64,000 nt of DNA, taken from Negativicutes bacterium (GTDB lineage: Bacteria; Bacillota_C; Negativicutes; Acidaminococcales; Acidaminococcaceae). Positions 35,804 to 44,203 of this stretch are shown here, piece after piece; position 1 is the first letter of the stretch, and each line of letters starts with the position of its first letter. Both the position numbers and the translations under genes were made by a program. A model generated the notes under the pieces. The model was not told the DNA's origin and did no database searches. It saw only the letters and a program-made list of their open reading frames with translations. The stretch is from positions 47,007 to 111,006 of the forward strand of contig RZYP01000002.1 in the NCBI GenBank assembly GCA_009930275.1, written 5' to 3'.

Positions 35804-36586
35804 ATGACGTACGCCGACAAACTTCTGAATCAGGCAATCACTATGGTTCTTGGCGGGGCTCTGAAAGACGAGCTGGAACATGTCAGCCCTATTGACGAAG
35901 AAGATCTGGGCTGGTATTTTTGGCTGCCCTGCATCGATGGAGCATATGAGCTCGTTTTGGAGCAATGGCAAAAACACGCTGACATGGAAAAAACAACCTT
36001 TCTTCTAAAATACTATCCTCATCCTGAGGCTGAAGTATTCAACGACTTTTCTTGTGCCGAACAAATCGTTAGAATGAGCTCCTGTTTTGAAGATCAGCTT
36101 CTTGATGCTGATGAAGAAGGAGCTATTCTTGGTCCTGGCAACGAAATTACTTCTCTCCGTTTTCAAGGAGTGCCCAGGCTTCAGAAAAGATGTTTTTTCG
36201 AACCAAACCTTTTTCTCATCGGCAAGGTTAGCATTTTTATGAACAAAGATGAGCTGATTAAAAGTGCGCTGGAAACTCAAACCGACTATCTGGAGTACTC
36301 AGAAAATGGAACCCCTGGCGAACAAGATATGCAGCTTTTCGAATTGAACAGCAATGATGACAGAGATAGAAAGGTCAAAGGACTGGATTTATGTCGACCA
36401 TTCTATGACTTTCTCGTACACACGCTTTTCGCAGCAATGTTTCTTAAGGCAGTAAAATCTGAATATTATTCAACTACTGGCTTGATTTCTTACAGATTGG
36501 AGCAAGAAGGCTACCAAAATGAATACATGAACGAGGTCAGACAGATAGAGCTTACCAACTATTATAAAGAAGGCTTCACGATATAG
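35804..36586 (+). CDS. Unrecognised 260-residue cytosolic protein
   Basis: Starts MTYADKLLNQAITMVLGG at ATG 35804, with GGGAG 8 nt upstream. It is acidic (many Asp/Glu), with no signal peptide or membrane segment. Features are GWYFWLPCIDGAYEL, several isolated Cys, and a C-terminal YRLEQEGYQNEYM. I recognise no family. It has its own consensus promoter and a strong terminator, so it is a well-expressed single gene facing opposite to its neighbours. Confidence 0.85.
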   Translation: MTYADKLLNQAITMVLGGALKDELEHVSPIDEEDLGWYFWLPCIDGAYELVLEQWQKHADMEKTTFLLKYYPHPEAEVFNDFSCAEQIVRMSSCFEDQLLDADEEGAILGPGNEITSLRFQGVPRLQKRCFFEPNLFLIGKVSIFMNKDELIKSALETQTDYLEYSENGTPGEQDMQLFELNSNDDRDRKVKGLDLCRPFYDFLVHTLFAAMFLKAVKSEYYSTTGLISYRLEQEGYQNEYMNEVRQIELTNYYKEGFTI

Positions 36587-36607
36587 TTAAGCACTTGATG
36601 ATAAGTA

Positions 36608-36646
36608 TAGCCGCCATTGGTATAATCCAGTGGCGGCCATTTTTTA
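36608..36646 (+). terminator. Terminator after the 35804 gene
   Basis: GCCGCCATTGG (36610-36620) pairs with CCAGTGGCGGC (36627-36637), one wobble, followed by six T on plus. It overlaps the rmuC stop region, which converges from the other side. Confidence 0.9.
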
Positions 36647-38005
36647 ACTATTATGGTTTACGTCAACCTGGTCCAACTGCAAGATTTTTTCTGCATCCGC
36701 AGAAGAAACCTGTGTAAGACCCCTTAGTTTCAGCTGCATTCTGCGGGTTCTGGTGCCCACTAATTTATCTAATTCTTCATTTGCCTGTGTCAATCTGCTT
36801 TGCGTAGCACGCAAGGAATCCGCAAACTTTTCAAACTCTGTTTTCACCGCGCCAAGAACCTTCCAGACCTCACCGCTGCGTTGTTGAATGGCAAATGTCT
36901 TGAAGCCCATCTGCAAGCTGTTCAGAAGGGCCGCCATTGTGCTCGGCCCCGCCAGATTCACATGATAATCGCGTTGCAAAACTTCAATCATACCTCTATT
37001 GACAACTTCTGCGTAAAGTCCCTCGAATGGCAGGAACATTATAGCAAAATCGGTTGTATTAGGAGCATCTATATATTTATCACGGATATCCTTTGCTTCC
37101 AGTTTGATTGTGTTAATTAACAGTTTTACGCAATTTTGAATTTCATCTTGATTACCTCTTTCATACGCATCTCGCAAGTTGCCATAAGTTTCGCCGGGAA
37201 ACTTGGCATCAATCGGCAAATAAACAATTGAACCATCTTCTGAGGGAAGCTTGATTGCGTACTCGACTACCTTGCCGCTGCCTTTCTTGGTTTCAATATT
37301 GGTAACATATTGCTCAGCAGACAGTATTTCTTCCAAGATGGCGCCCAACTGAATTTCGCCTAAAATACCTCTGGTCTTTACGTTGGACATAACCTTTTTC
37401 AGGTCACCCACGCCTTGCGCCAGAGTCTGCATTTCGCCAAGTCCCTTATATACCTGTTCCAGTCTATCGTTGACCAGCTTGAAAGATTCCGTCATTCTTT
37501 CATTCAATGTCTTTTGCAGCTTTTCATCCACCAACTGCCGCATTTCATCAAGCTTCTTGTTGTTGTCTGTTTGAATATCGGCTAGTTTTTTCTCAACGCT
37601 GCCGCGTATAGCCTCTAACTTAGACGTCGATTCCGCGGAATAAGTTTGCAGGCGTTGTTCCACCTGCGCTAACGATTCTGACAATGTACGCTGACTCAAA
37701 CTCAACTTTTCCTGCATATTCTTGTCCATTTCTTTGATGATGCTGTTTTGGGTTTCATTAGTGCCTCTTAAGTTTGTCAAAATCATGCTGCTAAAGTTAG
37801 TCATAGTGTCCTGGATATTACGGCTCAATTCGTACCTCAGGGCTTCCTGTTGTCGGTTGCTGTCCGCCCTCATTTGTTCTAATTGAATTTTTAACCCCAA
37901 AAGCTGCTCATTCTGGCAGCCGATGCTGGTTTTGCGGTAGAGAATAATCGCAACAATTAACGTAACTACGTTTAAAAAAACGCTAAGCATTACGAAGTTT
38001 TCCAT
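36644..38005 (-). CDS. rmuC: DNA recombination protein RmuC family
   Basis: A 453-residue protein with one N-terminal membrane helix (about 3-21), a long coiled coil (about 30-180, many EEQLQ/KLDEMR heptads) and the RmuC nuclease-like domain. That domain has TRGILGEIQLGAILEE, VEYAIKLP, LPIDAKFPGE and FAIMFLPFEGLYAEVV. RmuC limits inversions at short inverted repeats in E. coli and has a PD-(D/E)xK-like core. Single gene, converging with the plus-strand unknown gene. Confidence 0.93.
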   Translation of the reverse strand: MENFVMLSVFLNVVTLIVAIILYRKTSIGCQNEQLLGLKIQLEQMRADSNRQQEALRYELSRNIQDTMTNFSSMILTNLRGTNETQNSIIKEMDKNMQEKLSLSQRTLSESLAQVEQRLQTYSAESTSKLEAIRGSVEKKLADIQTDNNKKLDEMRQLVDEKLQKTLNERMTESFKLVNDRLEQVYKGLGEMQTLAQGVGDLKKVMSNVKTRGILGEIQLGAILEEILSAEQYVTNIETKKGSGKVVEYAIKLPSEDGSIVYLPIDAKFPGETYGNLRDAYERGNQDEIQNCVKLLINTIKLEAKDIRDKYIDAPNTTDFAIMFLPFEGLYAEVVNRGMIEVLQRDYHVNLAGPSTMAALLNSLQMGFKTFAIQQRSGEVWKVLGAVKTEFEKFADSLRATQSRLTQANEELDKLVGTRTRRMQLKLRGLTQVSSADAEKILQLDQVDVNHNS

Positions 38006-38121
38006 TTATTAGCCCCCTAAAATTCAATAATAATACTCTTATTAATTCAACAGACCCGCCTCCATTCCTTTATTATCAAGGCAAGTACATTGAATTTGTC
38101 CCTTTTTATGTTCATTTAGCA

Positions 38122-38157
38122 ATAAAAAAGAGCCTATACACTATGGTATAAGCTCTC
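38122..38157 (-). terminator. Terminator after the TerC gene
   Basis: 11-bp arms (38129-38139 and 38146-38156, one G-U) with a 6-nt loop, followed on minus by TTTTTATT. Confidence 0.85.
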
Positions 38158-38166
38158 GCAATGCAA

Positions 38167-38862
38167 TTATTCGAAGAATTCCGCTTCTGCAGAAATTTCG
38201 TTGGCTTTCTGCGCACGATAACCCAAACCCAGAATAGTCATGGTAACTAAAGCCGGCACTATACTTTCAAGCCCGCCTGTCAGGTTAGAAATATACCCGC
38301 CTACGCGTTTATCATGAATAATCATACTGCCGGCAGTCCAAGCCAAAATGCCAGAACCGGCAAAAATAAGCACCGGATATTTCTCCATTAAAGCGCCAAT
38401 AAGTTGACTGCCCCAAACTATAATCGGAACGCTGATAAGCAACCCGATAACAACTAAACCAAAATGACCGTTGGCTACGCCTGCAACAGCTAGAACATTA
38501 TCAACGCCCATGGCTACGTCAGCAACAACAATCGTTTTAATGGCAGTCCAAAAATTTTCGCAAGAAGAAATTTCTTTTTCTTCGTCAGCTGGCTTTAGCA
38601 GTTTATAGGCAATCGGAATAAGTGCCAAACCTCCTATTGCTTGTAGAAATGGTACGGTCAACAGCCATACCGCAAGAAAAGTCATAAGCAGGCGAATGAT
38701 TAGCGCGCCAGCAGTTCCAACATAAATTGCCTTTTTGCGGATGCTAAGCGGCAAGTCACGCGATGCCATAGCAATAACGACGGCGTTGTCGCCACCCAAA
38801 ACAATATCCAACAAAATAATAGAACCGATAGCCATTAGAATATCCATTGATAAAAACTCCAA
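38167..38862 (-). CDS. TerC family membrane protein
   Basis: A 231-residue protein with about seven helices. Family motifs are DIVLGGDNAVVIAMAS in the first helices and VADVAMGVDNVLAVAG, both with conserved Asp residues thought to bind metal. YkoY/YceF-type TerC proteins export or load Mn2+ onto secreted enzymes. TTG 38862 has AGGAGG 7 nt upstream; the longer frame lacks support and ATG 38847 is too far. A Mn2+ riboswitch lies directly upstream, as for Bacillus ykoY. Confidence 0.94.
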   Translation of the reverse strand: MEFLSMDILMAIGSIILLDIVLGGDNAVVIAMASRDLPLSIRKKAIYVGTAGALIIRLLMTFLAVWLLTVPFLQAIGGLALIPIAYKLLKPADEEKEISSCENFWTAIKTIVVADVAMGVDNVLAVAGVANGHFGLVVIGLLISVPIIVWGSQLIGALMEKYPVLIFAGSGILAWTAGSMIIHDKRVGGYISNLTGGLESIVPALVTMTILGLGYRAQKANEISAEAEFFE

Positions 38863-38887
38863 ACTCTTTCCTCCTTTTTTTTGCAAC

Positions 38888-39036
38888 AAAAAAGACTCTC
38901 AGCGCAATGTATCTTACACCACACTAAAAGTCTCACTAATCAAATGCCTTGCATTCGATACTACTGCCAGCTGCAAATTGCAACATGTATGTTGACAATA
39001 GTTTTCACAGTTACTCCCTTTTAGAGCCTAATCGAC
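38888..39036 (-). promoter_or_regulatory. yybP-ykoY Mn2+ riboswitch of the TerC gene
   Basis: On minus: AAAGGGAGTAAC, GTCAACATAC, a CTGGCAG/GCAAGGC middle, then TTAGTGAGACTTTTAG. The last block overlaps an 11-bp terminator stem (38922-38932 with 38894-38904) followed by six T (38888-38893). As in the class, Mn2+ should favour the aptamer and read-through into the TerC gene. Second copy of this class within 5 kb. Confidence 0.92.
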
Positions 39037-39042
39037 TTTGAT

Positions 39043-39071
39043 ATTATAGCAAATTCAGAAATGTTTATCAA
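39043..39071 (-). promoter_or_regulatory. Promoter of the TerC riboswitch unit
   Basis: TTGATA (39066-39071), 17-bp spacer, TATAAT (39043-39048) on minus. Confidence 0.75.
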
Positions 39072-39093
39072 GATATAATAACAATGATTTTTT

Positions 39094-41451
39094 TCATAAC
39101 CTATTAGCCACTTTAAGCAGTTCCAATGCAATTTCCGGACTTACTGGTTTACTGAAGAGATAACCCTGCAGATAGTCACAATTATGCGCAACAAGGTATT
39201 CTTTTTGGCTTTCCTCCTCAACTCCTTCTGCAACAACTGTATGACCTAGCTTATGCATCATTGAAATAATATCTCCTGCAATAGCTTCTTCCTGGTTATG
39301 GACAAGCAAATCATCTGCAAAATATTTGTCGAGCTTTATACCGTCTACCTGCAATTCTCTTTCCCTGGCAAGGGAAGAGTAGCCAACACCGAAATCGTCA
39401 ATAGAAAACTTTATCCCCATCTCTCGCAGTTTACCAATATCTTTATTAATACTGTCATAGCTCGCAAGAAATATTGATTCTGTAACCTCTAAGGCTAGCA
39501 GTTTTGGATTAATAGCTGTCTCTTCAATTATCTTTTTAACATCGCTTACAAAATCACTTCTTAGCATTTGGATAGCAGAAACATTAACCGAAACAACCAC
39601 TTCACTATAACCAAGCGTTTTCAATTCTTTGAGAAAATGACAGGCCTTATGCAAGATTTTCCTGCCAATGGGAATAATCATCTGTGTTTCTTCGGCAAGA
39701 CTGATGAATTCTAAGGGTGAAACAACCCCAAAGTTCTTGCTTTCAAACCTTGCCAGCGCTTCAAAGGCATGAATTCCACCTGATTTTGCTTCAAAAATCG
39801 GTTGATATAGCAAAAAGATGCTTTCGCTATCATCACCGCGAGCAACAGCAATAAGCTCTTCTTTGATAAGAGCCTCTCGCGCCAGCTTTGTTTCCAAATT
39901 TTCTTCAAAGTATGAATAAGCAAAATCGGGGTTTTCCGCTGATTTTGCAGCAGCAATTGATACGTTTTTCAGGATATCACTGGCAGAACAATGGCACTTA
40001 TCAATTTCTAAAACACCAATATTACATTCAAGGGACTGCTTGATCTGCATTTTGTCCAGCAAACATAATATATCTTCACAAAAAACACTCAATTTGCTTT
40101 GCTCGTCATAGTTCTTAATATAAAAAGCAATTCGCTCGAAGGATATCTGAAAAATATGACGATCATCATTACAAAGCGAAGAAAGCTGCATTGTTATCTC
40201 TTTGATTAAATCCTCACTATAACCATAACCATAAACCATATTAAACGAATTCATTTTCTTTAAATCCAAAAGAACTACGGCCCGTTTCGTCTTATCAGTT
40301 GAAAGCGCTTCCTGCGCTAAAAATTCTTCAAAAAACCTGCGGTTATAAAGACCTGTTAAAACATCGCGCTCGCTAAGGAACTTCAATCTAATTTCATGTT
40401 GCTTGCGTTCCGTTATGTCTATAACAATGCCCTCAATAGCGTCTACATTTCCCATTTCGTCGTAAACACCGCGTCCAATATCTAAGACCCATTTACGTTG
40501 ATTATTAGCCGTTATAATTTCATATTCAAATTTATAGGGTAACCTTTTTAGTACCATTACCTCCAGCTTTCGCCTAATATCAGCCATATATTCGGAACCT
40601 ATTATTTGCGCATACGAAATACCATTATTTTGCAAAAAATGTTCTTTTGAGTAGCCATTAAGTCCAAAGCAACCTTCGGAAACAAATTGTGTAGTTAGAA
40701 GATTATCGAATTTGCAACGATAAGCCATTCCCTGTAAATTAGCAAGCAAAACACTTTTACTTCTTTCACTCTCAGCCAATGCCCCTGCAACGGCTTTGCT
40801 TTCATTGATATCCTGAATTAAAAATAAACTATACTTTTTAGCATCATTTTCTACATTCAATGGTACAGCTGTTTTACTTGCCCAACTAACGGAACCATCA
40901 GGCCTCAGATACCTTTTTTCTATGCTGTAACTAGTAATTTCACCTCTATCCAGCTGTTCTGCTAAAGCAATTTCTTTCTTGAAATCCTCAGGATGTGTTA
41001 TTATACCCCAGCTTATTTTTCTCAGTTCGTCTTTGGTTCTGCCGGTTATCCTCTCGAACATAGGATTAATGCTATGAAGGATATTATCCTCCACATTCAT
41101 TGTTTTCGTATCTGTTTGAGATATAGCAATACCAATGGGCGCCTGATTAAAAACGGTGCGAAGCAATGTTTCGCTTTTATTAAGCTTTTCCTCAGAATCA
41201 GTAAGCTTCTTCAGCGCTGAATATATAAGCCCATACAAAAGCACAGCGGTTGAAAGGACGTATAAAACCCCTTTTACTATGCTAACAATTACAATATTGT
41301 AACGTTCCGGGATAAGTTGTTCCGTAAGCATATCCGAGAAAATTATCCATAGCGTGCCAACAAGAAGGTATATAATAGTTATTTTCAGTGCCTGTTTTCT
41401 TGCTAAACGAATTTGAAACAAAGGTTTCTTCTTCTCTGTTTTCAACAGCAT
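39094..41451 (-). CDS. PAS-GGDEF-EAL protein, probable c-di-GMP phosphodiesterase
   Basis: A 785-residue membrane protein. Two helices lie at about 24-42 and 54-75, then two PAS domains (about 95-350; the first with GIAISQTDT and a PAC segment). A GGDEF domain follows with a degenerate active site (FERIA in place of GGDEF), then an EAL domain. The EAL domain is complete in visible motifs: FEALARF, NVSAIQ, LEVTES, IDDFGVGYSSL, DGIKLDK, AEGVEE and QGYLFSKP. It should therefore break down c-di-GMP, with the GGDEF-like part perhaps a GTP sensor. It could oppose the cyclase at 28.8 kb. Confidence 0.94.
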   Translation of the reverse strand: MLLKTEKKKPLFQIRLARKQALKITIIYLLVGTLWIIFSDMLTEQLIPERYNIVIVSIVKGVLYVLSTAVLLYGLIYSALKKLTDSEEKLNKSETLLRTVFNQAPIGIAISQTDTKTMNVEDNILHSINPMFERITGRTKDELRKISWGIITHPEDFKKEIALAEQLDRGEITSYSIEKRYLRPDGSVSWASKTAVPLNVENDAKKYSLFLIQDINESKAVAGALAESERSKSVLLANLQGMAYRCKFDNLLTTQFVSEGCFGLNGYSKEHFLQNNGISYAQIIGSEYMADIRRKLEVMVLKRLPYKFEYEIITANNQRKWVLDIGRGVYDEMGNVDAIEGIVIDITERKQHEIRLKFLSERDVLTGLYNRRFFEEFLAQEALSTDKTKRAVVLLDLKKMNSFNMVYGYGYSEDLIKEITMQLSSLCNDDRHIFQISFERIAFYIKNYDEQSKLSVFCEDILCLLDKMQIKQSLECNIGVLEIDKCHCSASDILKNVSIAAAKSAENPDFAYSYFEENLETKLAREALIKEELIAVARGDDSESIFLLYQPIFEAKSGGIHAFEALARFESKNFGVVSPLEFISLAEETQMIIPIGRKILHKACHFLKELKTLGYSEVVVSVNVSAIQMLRSDFVSDVKKIIEETAINPKLLALEVTESIFLASYDSINKDIGKLREMGIKFSIDDFGVGYSSLARERELQVDGIKLDKYFADDLLVHNQEEAIAGDIISMMHKLGHTVVAEGVEEESQKEYLVAHNCDYLQGYLFSKPVSPEIALELLKVANRL

Positions 41452-41674
41452 TTCCTCCCCGAAACCCTATTTTTGCAGCAAATTATTGTGAAATCACTAG
41501 CTTCTTTTAGTATTATTGTTAATCAGAAAGGAGCAGATGTCAACCTATGTTCAAATTCTCACAAACAATTTATGATTGGAGCACTGAATCCAATTATTAA
41601 TACAGTTTTAGTGCAATAAACTTTTATGTATCAACTCTTCTTCACATGTTTTTTGTATTCTTGGCCTTGTATCA

Positions 41675-41703
41675 TTGCTTACTATAAATATTAATAGTAT
41701 AAT
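41675..41703 (+). promoter_or_regulatory. Promoter of the secreted GWGEI-repeat protein
   Basis: TTGCTT (41675-41680), 17-bp spacer, TATAAT (41698-41703) on plus; short leader to TTG 41736. Confidence 0.75.
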
Positions 41704-41735
41704 TTCCTTGCATCAATTAGAGAGGAGGGTTTTCA

Positions 41736-42323
41736 TTGAAAAACAAAAGAATATTCGTTGCGCTATTAGTTCCTGCAGTAATGCTCATTGGTTCTACTTC
41801 TGCATTTGCTGAAACCATGGACACTACTACCCAAACAAATGTTGCAGTTTCTCAGACCCCCACAACGACGGCAGCAACTGATACCACAACAACTGCAGAA
41901 CAAACTACAATTACACCAAGAGCCATAGACCAAAAACTTGCTGACGCGATTGCTGGTGCTTATAGCATCACTGTTACGGCGCAAGAGATAGCTGACTTGC
42001 ATGCCACAGATGTCGGGTACGGAGAAATCTCTAAAGCATATGGTTTCGCCTCTTTGTCAGGTACTATGACAGTAAGCGATGTACTAGGCATGAAAGAAAC
42101 CATGGGTTGGGGCGAAATTGCCGCTTCTCTCGGCTTTAAAGTGTCCGATGTTACAAAAAGCGATAAAGCTAAGCAGAATGCATTGAACAAAGCATCGAAA
42201 GCTGAAGCAACTGCCAGCCAGGAAGGAACCACTTCTCATTCCAATAACGGAAAGAACAATGGAAATAACGGCAAAGGCAATGGTGGAGGCAACGGCGGCG
42301 GTAACGGCGGCGGTAAACACTAA
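41736..42323 (+). CDS. Secreted low-complexity protein with GWGEI-type repeat
   Basis: A 195-residue exported protein. The signal peptide is about 1-25 (STSAFAET), a Thr-rich linker (about 26-60) and a helical core (about 65-150) follow. The core has two related motifs, VGYGEISKAYGFA and MGWGEIAASLGF, each after a hydrophobic helix. The tail is Asn/Gly/Lys-rich (SNNGKNNGNNGKGNGG), with repeats of GGGN. The start is TTG with AGGAGG upstream. The tail is glue- or wall-associated in character, but function is unknown. Similar Gly/Trp-Glu-Ile motifs occur in secreted proteins of other Bacillota. Confidence 0.85.
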   Translation: MKNKRIFVALLVPAVMLIGSTSAFAETMDTTTQTNVAVSQTPTTTAATDTTTTAEQTTITPRAIDQKLADAIAGAYSITVTAQEIADLHATDVGYGEISKAYGFASLSGTMTVSDVLGMKETMGWGEIAASLGFKVSDVTKSDKAKQNALNKASKAEATASQEGTTSHSNNGKNNGNNGKGNGGGNGGGNGGGKH

Positions 42324-42336
42324 AAATTAAATATTC

Positions 42337-42373
42337 GAGATAAGAGGAGAGGTAACTATCCTCTTATTTTTTA
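42337..42373 (+). terminator. Terminator after the secreted protein gene
   Basis: ATAAGAGGA (42340-42348) pairs with TCCTCTTAT (42359-42367), followed by TTTTTT on plus. Confidence 0.9.
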
Positions 42374-42397
42374 TTTCTCTAATTTTTAAATTCCAAA

Positions 42398-42450
42398 AAC
42401 AAAAAGCTATGATTCCAACGCCTATCGGCAAAAGAATCATAGCTTTTTAT
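42398..42450 (-). terminator. Terminator after ssrA, probably bidirectional
   Basis: 15-bp arms AAAAAGCTATGATTC (42401-42415) and its complement (42434-42448) around 18 nt. On minus it is followed by GTTTTTG; on plus the arm itself ends in T5. It separates the converging ssrA and secreted-protein transcripts. Confidence 0.8.
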
Positions 42451-42532
42451 ATTGTCTTGTTAAAATCAGTAAACCAAAACTACCTTTTATTTTTAAAAAC
42501 AGTTTTATCGCCACCAACTGTTTGATTATTGC

Positions 42533-42880
42533 TGGTGGAGATGAGGGGAGTCGAACCCCTGTCCGAAAGCAATGAAACATGACTTTCTCCGAGCGCAGTC
42601 GCTATTTTGGTATTTCGCTCCTTCGTCGCCCAGCGACAGGCTACTCAGTCGCTATCTCGATAAGTTTCCCCAGCAAGTCTCCGAGAATTGACCTTCGGGT
42701 ATCCCACTAATCGTCGCTCTATCCACGCCCATGGGAGGAGGAGAGGTAGAGCGTTAGCATTAAGCTGCTAAAGCGTAATCAGTTTTTGCGTTTAATTTAA
42801 GTTCCACCGTATCTCGGGCTGATGGGACCCCGGCTCGCTTATCATGCCACACCTACCCCCGTCGAAACCAGTACATCCCC
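42533..42880 (-). ncRNA. ssrA: tmRNA
   Basis: A 348-nt minus-strand tmRNA that rescues stalled ribosomes with SmpB. The tRNA-like ends pair GGGGATG with CATCTCC, the T arm is GGGGTTCGACTCCCC and CCA is encoded. The tag frame (42789 down to 42760, resume codon GCA) reads AKTDYALAA then TAA, so the added tag is (A)AKTDYALAA, with the usual ALAA degron. Pseudoknot-rich middle regions are present. It lies downstream of smpB and an L,D-transpeptidase gene on the same strand. Confidence 0.96.
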
Positions 42881-43007
42881 GGTTGTAAGAGTAACATTTG
42901 TTACTGTTATTAGTTTATCATATGCATCATTAAAAAACAACAAACTATTTGTGAACTTTTTGACCTTTGGCCTGTAGCCTCGCTTTAACGGTTATTATAT
43001 TATTTTA

Positions 43008-43670
43008 TCACTCTTGGATTATCACTTTTGTTCCGACTTGTGTTTTAGACTTGAGCTCTTCTACGTCGGCATTATTCATCCGTATACAGCCCTCTGAAAC
43101 CATTGTTTTGATAGAAGCTGAATCATGCGTTCCATGAATACCAATACCTTCCCAGCCTGTTATCAAAGAAATAAACCAAGGACCGTAGGCACCTTCGATT
43201 TCACCTTTGCCATCTTTAAAATCATGTTTCCAATAGGATGCGTCTAAAATTTCATCAACTACGAACTCACCCGTAGGCGTCTTCATATCTCCTACCTTCT
43301 CTTTTTGACCAGGATTTTTGCCGATGGCCACATCATATACTTTTTCTACTTTTCCATTTTTTATTAAGGCAAGGCTATATTCACTTTTATCGATAACTAT
43401 TTTATATTCAGGCACAGGCTTTTTTTCTTCCTCAGCCTTAGGTTCTGGTGAGGTTTGTACCATTTCAGGCTTTTTATCAACAGGTTTAGTTTCAACTGTT
43501 TCCTCAACTTTTGTAACTCCAGCTTGTTCGGCATCTCTAACCGAAGCCTTTGTCTTAAAATACATATAGCCTAAACCTGTCAGAATTACTAACGCAACTG
43601 CTAAAAGTGCTGCAACTATTTTATTTCGTCTTTTTCTTTTGGCGCGCTCATCGCCGAATTCATACTTCAT
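43008..43670 (-). CDS. Membrane-anchored L,D-transpeptidase (YkuD)
   Basis: A 220-residue protein with a short basic N-terminus, one membrane helix (about 18-37), a Pro/Glu/Lys-rich linker (about 40-90) and a YkuD domain. The catalytic motif is HGTHDSASI...SEGCIRMNNADVEEL, with His and nucleophile Cys intact. It forms 3-3 cross-links or attaches proteins to peptidoglycan outside the membrane. Its stop is about 130 nt from the tmRNA and it begins 14 nt after smpB, so it is in the smpB operon. Confidence 0.93.
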   Translation of the reverse strand: MKYEFGDERAKRKRRNKIVAALLAVALVILTGLGYMYFKTKASVRDAEQAGVTKVEETVETKPVDKKPEMVQTSPEPKAEEEKKPVPEYKIVIDKSEYSLALIKNGKVEKVYDVAIGKNPGQKEKVGDMKTPTGEFVVDEILDASYWKHDFKDGKGEIEGAYGPWFISLITGWEGIGIHGTHDSASIKTMVSEGCIRMNNADVEELKSKTQVGTKVIIQE

Positions 43671-43684
43671 AGAGGCCCCCCTGT

Positions 43685-44164
43685 TTATCTGTTTCGCTCT
43701 TTGAGCGATCTGTCCATTTCACGCTTGGCATCTTTTTCTGCCATTGCCTGTCTCTTGTCATACAATTTCTTACCTATGGCTAGGGCTAATTCCATCTTAA
43801 CCAGGCCATGCGTAAAATAAAGTTTCAAAGGCACCAAAGTATATCCCTTTTCTTTGGTTTTGCCGATAAGCCTTCTTATCTCCGACCTATGCAGCAGCAA
43901 CCGCCTTGGTCTTAAGGGGTCATGATTGAATTGATTGCCAAAATCGTAGGGACTTATATGCAGGTTGTAAACATAAACCTCGGCCGATTTGGTAATTTGC
44001 GCGTAAGCATCCTTGAGATTTGCTTTACCAGCCCGCAATGACTTTACCTCAGTTCCAACCAACTCAATTCCTGCTTCAAAGGTTTCATAAATTGTATAGT
44101 CGTGGCGCGCTTTCCTATTTTCTGCTGCAATTTTAATACCTTGTTGTGCCAACTTCCGCACCAC
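43685..44164 (-). CDS. smpB: SsrA-binding protein SmpB
   Basis: A ~150-residue OB-fold protein that brings tmRNA to stalled ribosomes. Motifs seen are [57 protein letters not shown] and [15 protein letters not shown], with the basic C-terminal tail [15 protein letters not shown] that enters the mRNA channel. The start at GTG 44164 (159 aa) has a poorly spaced site; a start near IAAENRK would match Bacillus length better. It lies between rnr (39 nt) and the L,D-transpeptidase gene, close to ssrA. Confidence 0.95.
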   Translation of the reverse strand: MVRKLAQQGIKIAAENRKARHDYTIYETFEAGIELVGTEVKSLRAGKANLKDAYAQITKSAEVYVYNLHISPYDFGNQFNHDPLRPRRLLLHRSEIRRLIGKTKEKGYTLVPLKLYFTHGLVKMELALAIGKKLYDKRQAMAEKDAKREMDRSLKERNR

Positions 44165-44203
44165 CTTATTGTCTTAAATATTTTAGTTAAACTCAGGCAA
44201 ACT

